In this document: one piece after another, positions 17,460 through 26,624 of the stretch
Numbering within the stretch: the first letter of the stretch is position 1
Layout of the letters: each line of letters opens with the position of its first letter
Origin: Vreelandella piezotolerans
Lineage (GTDB): Bacteria > Pseudomonadota > Gammaproteobacteria > Pseudomonadales > Halomonadaceae
DNA: 64,000 nucleotides
Reading direction: 5' to 3'
NCBI RefSeq assembly: GCF_012427705.1
Contig: NZ_CP048602.1
Coordinates: 3,410,001-3,474,000 of the forward strand
Translations under genes and position numbers: made by a program
Notes under the pieces: model-generated
What the model saw: the letters and a program-made list of their open reading frames with translations, nothing else
Databases searched by the model: none
Told to the model about the DNA's origin: nothing

Positions 17460-17921
17460 TTACGCCGCTTGAACATCAATACGCCGTGGCTTTAGCTCTT
17501 CGCGCTTGGGTAGCACGATCTCGAATACCCCATGGACATGACGCGCCTCTGACCGCTCGACGTCGATTCCCTCGGGTAAGGCGATCGATCTAACGAACTC
17601 CCCACTGGCGCGCTCACGGCGCAGAACCTGACGCGACTCACCCTCCTCATGTTGGCCCGACACGGCGTCTCGTTGACCACGCAGTGTCAGCACATTGTCC
17701 TGAACATCGATGATTAGATCCGAGGGGGCCAACCCTGCGGCAAACACGTAGACCCTAACGGCCTCGTCGCTGCGGGCGATATTGATCATGGGAAAGCTAC
17801 CCCGCGGCACCGCGCGAATATCCATGGTATTGCGATCAGGAAAGAAGCCATCCAGCAACTGGTCGAGCCAGTCATACTGCTCAGACGAGCCCGTTTCAAA
17901 ACGCTTGAGATCATCGAACAT
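17460..17921 (-). CDS. Small heat-shock protein Hsp20 (first of pair)
   Basis: 153-residue Hsp20 paralogue with a longer N-terminal arm (MFDDLKRFETGSSEQYDWLD) resembling IbpA-type proteins. Crystallin domain: INIARSDEAVRVYVFAAGLA to GVFEIVLPKREE. It has a strong GGAGG ribosome-binding site and lies upstream of the second hsp20 gene by 35 bp, so the two are cotranscribed, most likely from the sigma-32-like promoter at 18012-18040. Confidence 0.9.
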   Translation of the reverse strand: MFDDLKRFETGSSEQYDWLDQLLDGFFPDRNTMDIRAVPRGSFPMINIARSDEAVRVYVFAAGLAPSDLIIDVQDNVLTLRGQRDAVSGQHEEGESRQVLRRERASGEFVRSIALPEGIDVERSEARHVHGVFEIVLPKREELKPRRIDVQAA

Positions 17922-18011
17922 GTCGAATACCTCCTACGTAAAGCAGACTGTGAGACTTGCGATGAGAGGCGGCCCCTTTTTCACTCCACCGAAGCAGCCT
18001 CTACGGTACGA

Positions 18012-18040
18012 AAAATAGGAGCGTTCGTTCGTATTTCAAG
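18012..18040 (-). promoter_or_regulatory. Sigma-32-like heat-shock promoter
   Basis: On the minus strand CTTGAA (18040-18035) is followed 13 bp later by CTCCTATTTT (18021-18012), close to the sigma-32 consensus CTTGAAA and CCCCATNT. It lies about 90 bp upstream of the first hsp20 start codon. Based on pattern match only. Confidence 0.55.
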
Positions 18041-18046
18041 CGTCTG

Positions 18047-18214
18047 ATGGCCATTTTTTTGGCGCGTTCTAAATCGCCTAACCGATGTGTATGTGTTGAG
18101 CTCAGTGTGCTGACCGTCACCGATTTAGAGGCGTATGACCGCTTCTGCGACCGTGTACTCTATGGCGATGACAACCTGCGCAAGTTCCGCACGTTACTCT
18201 CGACTCTCGCGTAA
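18047..18214 (+). pseudogene. Remnant of a Lrp/AsnC-family regulator (C-terminal end)
   Basis: A short frame whose last 35 codons read VLTVTDLEAYDRFCDRVLYG then DDNLRKFRTLLSTLA before TAA. This strongly resembles the C-terminal ligand-binding end of Lrp/AsnC proteins (typically V.DLEAY..F....L..LPGV...RT...L). The preceding codons back to ATG 18047 show no family similarity, and no DNA-binding domain is present, so this looks like the decayed tail of a deleted gene rather than a functional one. It fills part of an otherwise gene-free 350 bp between hsp20 and the Nudix gene. Confidence 0.5.
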
Positions 18215-18272
18215 GCGCCATAAGTTCTATCTATCGGTGCCCATGGAGAGCCTGCCTTCGACATAGCGCACT

Positions 18273-18728
18273 TCATGCGACTGGCGCGATAGGATAGGTG
18301 CGCCAACCGGTAGGCGGCTGATGACCCTGCCAGTGGGCCAGCACCGCTTGGCTGGCCGGGAATAGCGGCGCGGGCAGCGCGCCGGGGTGGAACCAGCGCC
18401 ACTCCGTGAACACCTGAGGCTCTAGCAACAAGGCCTCGGCCTCTTGTTTCACGTGGGCGATGACGGCTCCCGTCACCATGGAGGCGGCGCTGTCGAGGTT
18501 CTGAGTGATCGCCAGCAAGGCCAAATCGTGCAGCTCGGTAATGCCCGTTTCTTCCGCGACTTCGCGAGCAGCCGACGTCTCGAAGGACTCTCCCGCATCG
18601 ACATGGCCGCCGGGCAAACACCAGCACGGCGTTTCCCCCGGTTTATCGCGATACCCAAGCAGCACGCTTTCATCCGGGCGGATGACTATCGCCCCCACGC
18701 CGATGATAGGTCGTGCGGTATCGTTCAT
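18273..18728 (-). CDS. Nudix hydrolase
   Basis: 151-residue Nudix hydrolase. The Nudix box is intact: GGHVDAGESFETSAAREVAE followed by ETGI, matching G-x5-E-x7-REUXEEXGU. The N-terminal IGVGAIVIRPDESVLLGYR and CWCLPGGHV are typical of the nucleotide-sugar/dNTP-hydrolysing subgroup; substrate not assignable. The stop is followed by the Lrp-like remnant; upstream lies the TetR gene, 40 bp away on the same strand, so it may be read from the same transcript. Confidence 0.88.
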   Translation of the reverse strand: MNDTARPIIGVGAIVIRPDESVLLGYRDKPGETPCWCLPGGHVDAGESFETSAAREVAEETGITELHDLALLAITQNLDSAASMVTGAVIAHVKQEAEALLLEPQVFTEWRWFHPGALPAPLFPASQAVLAHWQGHQPPTGWRTYPIAPVA

Positions 18729-18768
18729 CGCTCCCCCTTTTGCAGGTCGGTTGGCACACGCCGATACC

Positions 18769-19389
18769 CTAAGCCGTCAGCCCAATGCCGCGCAATATCA
18801 CCGAGGTCACCGACTGCACGGCCTTTTCGAACTGCAGGTCGTCCAGCGGTTTGTCGTCGTTGAGCAGTGAGATTTGATAGTCGAAGTCGGCGTAGTGCTG
18901 GGTGGAGGCCCAGATCATGTAAAGCAGGTAGGAGGGCTCGACGGGATTGATTTGACCGGCCTCGATCCACTCGCGGATTTTCGACTCTTTCAGTTTGGTC
19001 CATTCGTAGAGGTGATCCCGCAGGCGCTCTTTGAGAATCGGCGCGCCCTGCATCACTTCGGCCGCCCAGATCTTGGAGCCGTGGGCGCGGTAGCGGGAGT
19101 GATTCATCTTGGCGCGAATGTAGGTGGAGAGCACCACCCGGGGGTCGTCGTACAGCTCGAAGCAGAGTGCGTCCTGCTTCCACACCGCTAACAGCGCCAG
19201 CAGCACCTCTTGATAGAGCGCCTTCTTGGTCGCGAAATAGTAATGCACGTTGGACTTTGGCAGGTCGGCCAACTGAGCGATCTCTCCCATGGAGGCTCCG
19301 GCATAGCCTTTCTCGGCAAACAGCTGCTCCGCCGCTTGAAGGATCTTCTTGACGTTCGTTTGCCGAATTTCGTCCTGAGTTCTCGCCAC
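18769..19389 (-). CDS. TetR-family regulator, RutR-like
   Basis: 206-residue TetR regulator. N-terminal helix-turn-helix: KILQAAEQLFAEKGYAGASM, then DLPKSNVHYYFATKKALY. The C-terminal half (ELYDDPRVVLSTYIRAKM, WAAEVMQGAP, IWASTQHYADFDYQI) is of the RutR/YcdC type, a family whose namesake responds to pyrimidines. Being on the same strand just downstream of mmsA and an omega-aminotransferase fits control of pyrimidine or beta-alanine breakdown. A terminator separates it from mmsA, so it has its own promoter. Confidence 0.85.
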   Translation of the reverse strand: MARTQDEIRQTNVKKILQAAEQLFAEKGYAGASMGEIAQLADLPKSNVHYYFATKKALYQEVLLALLAVWKQDALCFELYDDPRVVLSTYIRAKMNHSRYRAHGSKIWAAEVMQGAPILKERLRDHLYEWTKLKESKIREWIEAGQINPVEPSYLLYMIWASTQHYADFDYQISLLNDDKPLDDLQFEKAVQSVTSVILRGIGLTA

Positions 19390-19430
19390 GCTGGTATCCC
19401 TTTGCCGCTCTGACCGCTAATCACACGCAA

Positions 19431-19472
19431 CAAAAATGCACCACCGTCCCCCGAGGATGCAGGCGGTGGTGC
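19431..19472 (-). terminator. Rho-independent terminator after mmsA
   Basis: GCACCACCG (19438-19446) pairs with CGGTGGTGC (19464-19472). On the minus strand it is followed by ATTTTTGTTG, so it ends the aminotransferase-mmsA transcript ahead of the TetR gene. Confidence 0.8.
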
Positions 19473-19501
19473 AGTGAAGATGGCGCAGTTAGCGCATCGC
19501 G

Positions 19502-20998
19502 TCAACGCTGGGTGGCGGGAAACGAGAACTCCGCCCGGGTGGCTTCGCTGACGGAGGGCCAACGCTGGGAAACCGCTTTACGGCGCGTGTAGAAACGCAC
19601 CGCGTCTGGGCCGTAGGCGTGAAGGTCGCCAAACAGCGAGCGCTTCCAGCCGCCAAAGCTGTGGTAGGCCACCGGTACGGGCAGCGGCACGTTTACCCCC
19701 ACCATGCCCACTTCGATACCATCGGTGAACCGGCGGGCGGCTTCGCCATCACGGGTAAACAGGCAGGTGCCGTTGCCGTATTCGTGGTCGTTGATCAGCT
19801 GCATGGCATCGTCCAGGCTGCCGACCCGTACCACGCAGAGTACCGGCCCGAAAATCTCTTCCTGGTAAATACGCATGTCAGCGGTGACGTGATCGAACAG
19901 GCAGCCACCCACGAAGTAGCCCTCCTCATTGCCAGTCACGGTCAGGCCACGACCATCCGCTACCAGCGAAGCGCCCGCGTTCACGCCCTCTTCGATAAAC
20001 CCAAGCACTTTATCGCGATGTTCGGCGGTGACCAGCGGGCCCATGTCCAGGCCTTTATCGGTACCGGGGCCCACCTTCAACTGGGCGATCTTGGGCAGCA
20101 TGGTTTCGACCAGACGGTCGGCGGTTTCATCACCGACGCACACCGCCACCGAGATCGCCATGCAGCGCTCGCCGCAGCTGCCGTAGGCGGCGCCCATCAG
20201 CGTGTTGGCGGCGTTTTCCAGATCGGCGTCCGGCAAAATCACCGCGTGGTTTTTAGCGCCACCCAAGGCCTGAACGCGCTTGCCCGCCGCCGAGACACGG
20301 GAGTAGATCGCCTCTGCCACGGGGGTAGAGCCCACGAACGAAATGGCTTTCACGGCTTTGGCATCCAGCAGGGTTTCCACCGCTTCGCGACCGCCATGCA
20401 CCACGTTCATCACGCCTATGGGCAGCCCGGCCTCCTGCAACAGCTCGGCCACGGCCATGGCGGCAGACGGGTCCTTTTCGGAGGGCTTGAGGATGAAGGT
20501 GTTACCGCAGGCAATCGCCATCGGGTACATCCACAGCGGCACCATGGCGGGGAAGTTGAACGGCGTAATGCCCGCCACCACGCCCAGCGGCTGGAAGTTG
20601 GACCAGGCATCGATTCCCGGCCCCACGTTGTGGGAGTACTCGCCTTTCAGCAGCTCCGGCACGCCACAGGCGTATTCGACGTTTTCAATGCCACGCTTCA
20701 GCTCGCCCATGGCGTCTTCCACCGTTTTGCCATGCTCTTCGCTGACCAGTTGCACGAGGCGGTACGCGTGCTCTTCCAGCAGCTGCTTGAAGCGGTACAT
20801 GACCTGAGCACGCTTGGCGGGCGGCGTATCGCGCCAGGCGGGAAACGCCGCCTGAGCCGCAGCAATCGCCCGCTCCACATCCGCTGCGCTGGCATCCGCC
20901 ACGTGGCGAATCACTTTTCCGGTAGAAGGGTTGGTGACCTCCAGCGTGCGCTGGCTTTCCACCAGCTCACCATTTATCAGGTGGGAAACAACACTCAT
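19502..20998 (-). CDS. mmsA: CoA-acylating methylmalonate/malonate-semialdehyde dehydrogenase
   Basis: 498-residue aldehyde dehydrogenase of the MmsA type, which converts malonate semialdehyde to acetyl-CoA (or methylmalonate semialdehyde to propionyl-CoA) with NAD+ and CoA. Family marks: GVVAGITPFNFPAMVPLWM, FVGSTPVAEAIYSR, ALGGAKNHAVILPDAD and the catalytic cysteine in SCGERCMAIS. Second ATG (20998) fits the GGAG spacing better than 21001. It follows an omega-aminotransferase by 30 bp, forming a two-step beta-alanine route: transamination to malonate semialdehyde, then oxidation to acetyl-CoA. Confidence 0.93.
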   Translation of the reverse strand: MSVVSHLINGELVESQRTLEVTNPSTGKVIRHVADASAADVERAIAAAQAAFPAWRDTPPAKRAQVMYRFKQLLEEHAYRLVQLVSEEHGKTVEDAMGELKRGIENVEYACGVPELLKGEYSHNVGPGIDAWSNFQPLGVVAGITPFNFPAMVPLWMYPMAIACGNTFILKPSEKDPSAAMAVAELLQEAGLPIGVMNVVHGGREAVETLLDAKAVKAISFVGSTPVAEAIYSRVSAAGKRVQALGGAKNHAVILPDADLENAANTLMGAAYGSCGERCMAISVAVCVGDETADRLVETMLPKIAQLKVGPGTDKGLDMGPLVTAEHRDKVLGFIEEGVNAGASLVADGRGLTVTGNEEGYFVGGCLFDHVTADMRIYQEEIFGPVLCVVRVGSLDDAMQLINDHEYGNGTCLFTRDGEAARRFTDGIEVGMVGVNVPLPVPVAYHSFGGWKRSLFGDLHAYGPDAVRFYTRRKAVSQRWPSVSEATRAEFSFPATQR

Positions 20999-21028
20999 CA
21001 TGAAACTCCAAAACAGGGTGGGCCAGGG

Positions 21029-22402
21029 TTACGCCAGTGAATCCAGGGTTGTCGCGACGGCATCGAACAAACGCTCGAGCTCGGCTTCCGTGGTGCCGAA
21101 GGGAGGTCCGAACTGCAGGGTGTCGCCGCCGTAGCGCACGTAGAAGCCCGCTTCCCACAGCGCCATATGCGCATCGCGGGGGCGAATGGTGGGGTCGCCG
21201 TTGCGCGGCGCTAGCTGCAGGGCACCGGCCAAGCCGTAGTTGCGAATATCGACAATATGATTGTGGCCTTTCAGGGCGTGCAGCTTCTGCTCGAACACGG
21301 GAGCGATGGCATTCACCTGGGCGGGGAAGTTTTCACGCTCCATCATCTCCAGCGCCGCCAGCCCCGCCGCGCAGGCCACGGGGTGGGCGCTGTAGGTGTA
21401 GCCGTGGGGGAATTCAATGGCGTGCTGGGCACCGCCTGCGTGCATGAATGTATCGAAAATCTCGCCTGAGGCGATCACCGCCCCCATCGGCACCGCACCG
21501 TTGGTGATCTGTTTGGCCACGTTCATGATGTCCGGCGTGACGCCAAACGCTTCGGCACCGGTGGTGGCGCCGCTGCGGCCAAAGGCGGTAATGACTTCAT
21601 CGAAAATCAGCAGAATATCGTGGGCGGTGCAGATTTCCCGCAGCCGGTTCAAGTAGCCCTTGGGCGGCACGATCACCCCCGCCGAGCCCGACATGGGCTC
21701 CACGATTACGGCGGCAATGGTCGACGCATCGTGCAAGGCGATTTGATCCAGCAGCGCATCGGCCAGCTCAGCGCCGGTTTCCGCTTGGCCACGGGTGTAG
21801 GCATGGCCCGCCTGCAGGGTGTGGGGCAGATGCGTCACGTCCATCAACTGGCCGTAGTGTTTACGGTTGCCGCCAATACCACCCAGGCTGGTGCCGCCGA
21901 TGTTCACCCCGTGGTAGCCCTTGGCGCGGCCGATCATGCGGGTTTTTTCCGGCTTACCTTTCAAGCGCCAGTAGGCCTTGGCCATCTTGACCGAGGTGTC
22001 AGCGGCTTCTGAACCGGAGTTGGTGAAGAACACGTGATCCAACCCAGCAGGCGTCAAGCTGGCGACCTTTTCCGCCAGCTTGAACGCCAACGGGTGGGCA
22101 ATCTGGAAGCCGGGTGCAAAATCCAGCGTACCTAGCTGCGCGGCCACGGCTTTCTGAATCTCTTCACGGTTATGGCCTGCCCCGCAGGTCCATAGGCCAG
22201 AGAGCGAATCGAACAGCTTGCGCCCCTGGTCATCGATGTAGTAACGCCCTTCCGCCCCCGCAATCATGCGCGGGTTGGCGCGGAAATCGCGGTTCGCGCT
22301 AAACGGCATCCAGAAGTGCTGGTTGAGGGCGGTGCCTGATCCAGGCTGCTCAGCCGTCTTTTCCGCTGACTGGGCGGTTGTTTTACTTTTTAAACCAAAC
22401 AT
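21029..22402 (-). CDS. Omega-amino acid:pyruvate aminotransferase (beta-alanine type, BauA-like)
   Basis: 457-residue class III PLP aminotransferase. Key segments: NQHFWMPFSANRDF at the N-terminus, FTNSGSEAADTSVKMA, VEPMSGSAGVIVPP, LIFDEVITAFGR, and the PLP lysine in MNVAKQITNGAVPMG. The N-terminal pattern is that of beta-alanine:pyruvate transaminases. ATG 22402 has GGAG at good spacing; a longer in-frame start at 22441 is less supported. It is first in an operon with mmsA and diverges from a symporter operon encoding amide- and carbamoyl-cleaving enzymes that could supply beta-alanine. Confidence 0.9.
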   Translation of the reverse strand: MFGLKSKTTAQSAEKTAEQPGSGTALNQHFWMPFSANRDFRANPRMIAGAEGRYYIDDQGRKLFDSLSGLWTCGAGHNREEIQKAVAAQLGTLDFAPGFQIAHPLAFKLAEKVASLTPAGLDHVFFTNSGSEAADTSVKMAKAYWRLKGKPEKTRMIGRAKGYHGVNIGGTSLGGIGGNRKHYGQLMDVTHLPHTLQAGHAYTRGQAETGAELADALLDQIALHDASTIAAVIVEPMSGSAGVIVPPKGYLNRLREICTAHDILLIFDEVITAFGRSGATTGAEAFGVTPDIMNVAKQITNGAVPMGAVIASGEIFDTFMHAGGAQHAIEFPHGYTYSAHPVACAAGLAALEMMERENFPAQVNAIAPVFEQKLHALKGHNHIVDIRNYGLAGALQLAPRNGDPTIRPRDAHMALWEAGFYVRYGGDTLQFGPPFGTTEAELERLFDAVATTLDSLA

Positions 22403-22708
22403 AGTGTCCAGCTCCGTCGCTATGAGACATGTCCTCAGCATGCGCCACCCACTACGTTTATAAAATCATGCTTTTCTTTCGCTCACGTTAGAAAACTCAT
22501 ACGTAATAGAGCATCAAACAGCGCCTACCCATCTTGACGGGACGATTCAAAGCGCCTAATTCTTATATTTATACGAATAAATACAACAAATCAGTGGAAC
22601 ACGCCTCAGTCGCACTCACTTAGCGAATGCGCTCACTAGCGCTGTCGCTGGCTGCGTGCTCTGCCATCAATGCTCACAATTTCAATATAAACAAAGGGCT
22701 ACCTTGCT
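22403..22708. promoter_or_regulatory. Divergent control region with AT-rich palindrome
   Basis: About 300 bp between the aminotransferase and symporter operons; no gene seen. TATTTAT (22566-22572), ACGA, ATAAATA (22577-22583) forms a perfect-arm palindrome near the middle, a good candidate operator for the nearby GntR or TetR regulator. Which protein binds is not determinable. Confidence 0.5.
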
Positions 22709-22951
22709 ATGAAATACTTAACTCCCTTAAAGCTGTCTATATATGGCGGCATGCTCTTCAGCTTTATCATGCTGGAAAGCCCCCTCATTATGCTGGCTAA
22801 CCGTATAGAGCCCATGGTGATGGGCCTCCCCTTTCTGCTGGTGTGGAACTTGTTCTGGTGGTTCGTATTAACGGCGCTGTTTTTGGTGGCTTATTTCACC
22901 AACTGGGGCAGCCCCGAGCCTTCCACTATCCACGCCACCCAACAGCGGTAA
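22709..22951 (+). CDS. DUF3311 small membrane subunit of a sodium:solute symporter
   Basis: 80-residue protein with two hydrophobic segments and the pattern NRIEPMVMGLPFLLVWNLFW, the DUF3311 signature. Such proteins are regularly encoded directly before SSS symporters and are presumed accessory subunits. Here the symporter frame follows within 15 bp. Confidence 0.8.
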   Translation: MKYLTPLKLSIYGGMLFSFIMLESPLIMLANRIEPMVMGLPFLLVWNLFWWFVLTALFLVAYFTNWGSPEPSTIHATQQR

Positions 22952-22966
22952 ATGAAGGGGTATATC

Positions 22967-24490
22967 ATGACCGGAAGCTTAATCATCATTGCAGCGTTTA
23001 TGATCATTCCCTTGATGGTGGGGGTTTTATCCGCTCGTCAATCACAAGAAACCAGTGAGGATTTTTTCGTTCAGGGCCGTGCCATGGGCAGTATCGCGGT
23101 CTTCTTCACCGTCGCAGCCACCTGGTGGAGCGCGTTTGCGTTCCTCGGCTCTAATGCCACCTTTTATACCAACGGGCCGGTATTTCTTACTGCGTTAGCC
23201 TGGAACCTTCTGTTTGGCTTCATGTATTACTGGATTGGCAAACGAGTTTGGTTTTTAGGCAAACTATTCAACTACTTAACACCTTCAGACTTGATCGGTG
23301 ATTTTTATAACAGCGAAGCGCTACGTATCACCGTGGCGGCGATTACGCTGATTTTCACCGTACCTTATTTGCAGATTCAGCTAACCGGAGGCGCCTATTT
23401 AATCGAAGTCGCCTCCGGCGGGCTGATTCCTTTCTGGCTAGCGGCCCTGCTTTTCTACTTCATCATCATTATCTACGTGTGGATTGGCGGCATTCGCGCC
23501 ATTGCCTGGACCGACGTCATTTATGGCGCGCTGTTGTTCTTCGGCATGCTGTATGCCGGTTACTACATTTCCACCCAGGTAGGGGGCCCCACGGCGCTAT
23601 TTAGTCAGCTGCAGCAAAGCTCTCCTGATCATCTCACCATGCCTGGGCCGAACGGCACGATGGGCTACCCCATGTGGTTCTCGCTGTTTGCCATTACCGC
23701 CATCGGTGCCTTTATGGGCCCGCAAATCTGGCTGCGCATGTACTCGGTCAAACACGGCAAACTGTTTAACCTAATGCCGTTTTTATTGGGGTTGGCGGCC
23801 TTTGCCTATGTAGGCTCGGTGCTATCTGGCTATTCAGGCGTGCTGCTCGAACCCAACGTAGAAAACCCTGACCAGATACTGCCCATCATGCTGATGGAGT
23901 ATGCGCCTTACCTGCTCGCCTCGTTGATCATGGCAGCCGGCGCGTCAGCCGCCATGTCTACCGCTAACTCGCAGATCCACGCGGTGTCTACCGTGGTGAC
24001 GATGGATATCTACCAACGCTATATCGACCGCGATGCCAGCCAAGCGCGCATCGTGTATATCGGTCGTTTATCGCTGGTGGGCTTCTCATTGGCCGCTTAT
24101 ATCATGGCGCTCACCGTACCTGGCGTACTGGTCACGATTGGTATTGCGGCATTGGCGGGCACCGCGCAGTTGATCATTCCCACCATCGGGGCCATCACCT
24201 GGAAAACAGCGCACCCCACCGCTGCACTGGCGGGTTTGTGGGCGGGCGTTGCCTGCGTGCTCCTCATGACCTTTGGCCCGCTAAGCGCACCGTTTGGCTA
24301 CCATGCGGGCATCTGGGGGTTATTGCTGAATGCTGCGCTGTTTGTTGGGCTCAGCCACGTACTGCATCGCCGCGATACAGCGGTCGTGGAACGCTTTACC
24401 CAAGCACGCCATGACTATGATGCCGAGTACCACCCAGAGCGCTTGCCCGCCTATACGCCAGAAATCACCCATAGCGCTAACCAACAATAA
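22967..24490 (+). CDS. Sodium:solute symporter (SSS family)
   Basis: 507-residue symporter with about 13 membrane segments. SSS features: SARQSQETSEDFFVQGRAMG near the start, ATWWSAFAFLGSNA, IWIGGIRA-type segment (YVWIGGIRAIAWTDVIYG) and ASAAMSTANSQIHAVSTVV. ATG 22967 is chosen because AAGGGG precedes it by 6 bp; an ATG abutting the upstream stop at 22952 would overlap that site. Substrate is unknown; neighbours suggest an amide, carbamoyl-amino acid or hydantoin-related nitrogen compound. Confidence 0.9.
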   Translation: MTGSLIIIAAFMIIPLMVGVLSARQSQETSEDFFVQGRAMGSIAVFFTVAATWWSAFAFLGSNATFYTNGPVFLTALAWNLLFGFMYYWIGKRVWFLGKLFNYLTPSDLIGDFYNSEALRITVAAITLIFTVPYLQIQLTGGAYLIEVASGGLIPFWLAALLFYFIIIIYVWIGGIRAIAWTDVIYGALLFFGMLYAGYYISTQVGGPTALFSQLQQSSPDHLTMPGPNGTMGYPMWFSLFAITAIGAFMGPQIWLRMYSVKHGKLFNLMPFLLGLAAFAYVGSVLSGYSGVLLEPNVENPDQILPIMLMEYAPYLLASLIMAAGASAAMSTANSQIHAVSTVVTMDIYQRYIDRDASQARIVYIGRLSLVGFSLAAYIMALTVPGVLVTIGIAALAGTAQLIIPTIGAITWKTAHPTAALAGLWAGVACVLLMTFGPLSAPFGYHAGIWGLLLNAALFVGLSHVLHRRDTAVVERFTQARHDYDAEYHPERLPAYTPEITHSANQQ

Positions 24491-24501
24491 GGAGCGGGTT
24501 G

Positions 24502-25332
24502 ATGACTCAAGCCCCTGTTTCGACCTCGCCGCGCAGACCCAAGCTTGCCGAGCTGATTAGCGACGACATCAAGCGCTGGATAGCCGCAGAGTCACTGGGA
24601 GAAGGTGACCGGCTGCCCAACGAAAAAGCGCTGATGGAGCTTTACGGTAGCGCCAAGGGCACCGTGCGCGAAGCGCTCAAGATCCTAGAGGTTGAGGGGC
24701 TCATCACGTTAAAAACCGGGCCAAAAGGAGGCGCGGTCATCAATCAGCCCAGCATGGAGCCCGCCAGCCGCATGCTGCGTAACTTCCTGCATTTCCAGCA
24801 ACTGGATGGTAAGCAGGTGTACCAGTTACGCAAACTGCTGGAAGTAGAACTGGCGGCCTCCGTGGCGGGTAAGCTCAGCGAGCAGGACTTCCAACAGCTG
24901 GAAGCCAATATGTCGGCCTGCGCCTGCTGTGCGAGTCATGAAGAGGATCACCGACACCAGCGTTTTCTAGAGCTGGAGTTTCACCAGCTGCTGGCCCGTG
25001 CCTGCCCGAATCCATTGCTCGCATTCATGTGCCAGTTCTTGAACGACATGCTGCGCGATTTGGTGGTGATCAAAAAAGCCTACGTCCCGGAGCGAAAGCA
25101 ATTCGACCACGCCAACCAGGATTACCACCGCCAGCTAGTGGATGCCTACCGCGCTGAAGATGCCCCGCGTGTGCGACAGATCATGGCCGAGCACATGGCC
25201 GATGCGGAACATCACATGAGTGCGCTGGAAACAGAAATGGCGGTACAGATGCTGGTCAGCAACGACTCACCCACTCATCAGAATCACCGTTCCAAGCTAC
25301 ACGACTTATTAACGGACAACACATCCGTTTAA
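24502..25332 (+). CDS. GntR-family regulator (FadR/FCD type)
   Basis: 276-residue regulator. N-terminal GntR winged helix: LGEGDRLPNEKALMELYGSA, then GTVREALKILEVEGLI; C-terminal all-helical FCD ligand domain, with HQRFLELEFHQLLARACPN and HRQLVDAYRAEDAPRVRQIM containing conserved histidines likely to bind metal. ATG 24502 follows TAAGGAG by a short spacer (TTG 24499 is next to it in frame). Placed inside the symporter-hydrolase operon, it probably regulates that operon; the palindrome at 22566-22583 is a possible site. Confidence 0.88.
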   Translation: MTQAPVSTSPRRPKLAELISDDIKRWIAAESLGEGDRLPNEKALMELYGSAKGTVREALKILEVEGLITLKTGPKGGAVINQPSMEPASRMLRNFLHFQQLDGKQVYQLRKLLEVELAASVAGKLSEQDFQQLEANMSACACCASHEEDHRHQRFLELEFHQLLARACPNPLLAFMCQFLNDMLRDLVVIKKAYVPERKQFDHANQDYHRQLVDAYRAEDAPRVRQIMAEHMADAEHHMSALETEMAVQMLVSNDSPTHQNHRSKLHDLLTDNTSV

Positions 25333-25350
25333 CTTTGCGAGGAGAGTGAA

Positions 25351-26622
25351 ATGAATACCTACGTTACCCCCATCAAAGAGTCCGACCTACTTACTGACGG
25401 CGACCGCCTTTGGGCGTCGCTCATGGAGATGGCCAAACTAGGGGCCACGCCCAAGGGCGGCGTGAACCGTCAGGCGTTGACCGATCTAGACCGCCAGGGC
25501 CGCGACCTTTTCATTCAGTGGTGTCGTGCCGAGGGCTGCACGATTCGCATCGATAATGTCGGCAATATCTTTGCCCGCCGGGAAGGCAGCGACCCCAGTG
25601 CCAAAACCGTCATGGCGGGCAGCCACTTGGATACCCAACCCACCGGCGGCAAATACGACGGCTGCTTCGGCGTCATGTCGGGTCTTGAAGTCATTCGTAC
25701 CCTAAACCAGCACAACATCACCACGCAATCGCCGATCGAAGTGGTCGCGTGGACGAACGAAGAAGGCTGTCGATTTCCCCCCTGTATGATGGGCTCCGGC
25801 GTATTCAGCGGCGAGCTGGCGTTCGATGCCATGATGGCGCGCACCGACGCCGATGGCGTTACGGTCAGCGATGCCTTAGACGCGATTCATTATCGCGGTA
25901 GTGACGAAGTCTCTCCCAACGAGATCAAAGCCTATTTCGAGCCGCACATTGAGCAAGGCCCCATTCTCGAAGATACCGACACCACCATTGGCGTTGTCAT
26001 CGGGGGGCTTGGCCAGAAGTGGTTCGACTTGACCCTCACAGGGCTTGAAGCCCATGCAGGCCCCACCCCAATGAATCTTCGTCGGGATGCCATGATGGGG
26101 GCCGCAGAAGTCACTCAAGCACTCAACCGGATTGCCCATGAGCACCAACCCCACGGGCGCGGAACGGTAGGCTGTATGACGCTACACCCAGGTTCGCGCA
26201 ATGTGATTCCCGGCCAAGTCAAAATGACGTTGGATATGCGCCACTGGAAACCCGACGCCCTGATCGCCATGAGCCAAGCGGTGACGACCGTCGTTGAAGA
26301 CATTTGCCAACGCCACGGGCTGGAATACGAGCTCACACCCACTGCAGATTTTGCGCCTGAGCATTTCGATCAAACGTGCGTGGATAGCGTCCGACAAGCC
26401 GCTGAAAAACTTCAGCTGTCACACATGGATATCATCAGCGGAGCCGGGCACGATGCGATGTTCGTTGGCCGCGTAGCACCCGCCGCCATGATCTTCATTC
26501 CCTGCAAAGATGGCATCAGCCATAACGAGATCGAAAGCGCTACCCCAGAACATGTACACGCAGGCTGTAACGTTCTACTGCACGCCATGCTCAATGCGGC
26601 CGGTGTGAAAAGTGGGGAGTAA
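25351..26622 (+). CDS. N-carbamoyl-amino acid hydrolase / ureidopropionase-type amidohydrolase (M20 family)
   Basis: 423-residue dinuclear-zinc amidohydrolase of the HyuC/AllC/beta-ureidopropionase group. Metal-binding stretches: AGSHLDTQPTGGKYDG, WTNEEGCRFPP, and GAGHDAMFVGRVAPAAMIFI near the C-terminus; substrate lid region AHAGPTPMNLRRDAMMGAAE. It would remove the carbamoyl group from an N-carbamoyl amino acid with release of CO2 and ammonia. With an omega-aminotransferase and mmsA across the divergent promoter, N-carbamoyl-beta-alanine is an attractive substrate, but dihydropyrimidinase and dihydropyrimidine dehydrogenase genes are absent from the window. Confidence 0.85.
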   Translation: MNTYVTPIKESDLLTDGDRLWASLMEMAKLGATPKGGVNRQALTDLDRQGRDLFIQWCRAEGCTIRIDNVGNIFARREGSDPSAKTVMAGSHLDTQPTGGKYDGCFGVMSGLEVIRTLNQHNITTQSPIEVVAWTNEEGCRFPPCMMGSGVFSGELAFDAMMARTDADGVTVSDALDAIHYRGSDEVSPNEIKAYFEPHIEQGPILEDTDTTIGVVIGGLGQKWFDLTLTGLEAHAGPTPMNLRRDAMMGAAEVTQALNRIAHEHQPHGRGTVGCMTLHPGSRNVIPGQVKMTLDMRHWKPDALIAMSQAVTTVVEDICQRHGLEYELTPTADFAPEHFDQTCVDSVRQAAEKLQLSHMDIISGAGHDAMFVGRVAPAAMIFIPCKDGISHNEIESATPEHVHAGCNVLLHAMLNAAGVKSGE

Positions 26623-26624
26623 CC

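Noticed and set aside
19619..21040. Long plus-strand open frame opposite mmsA
   Set aside because: His- and Gly-rich product typical of an antisense shadow in GC-rich DNA; mmsA on the other strand is clearly real.
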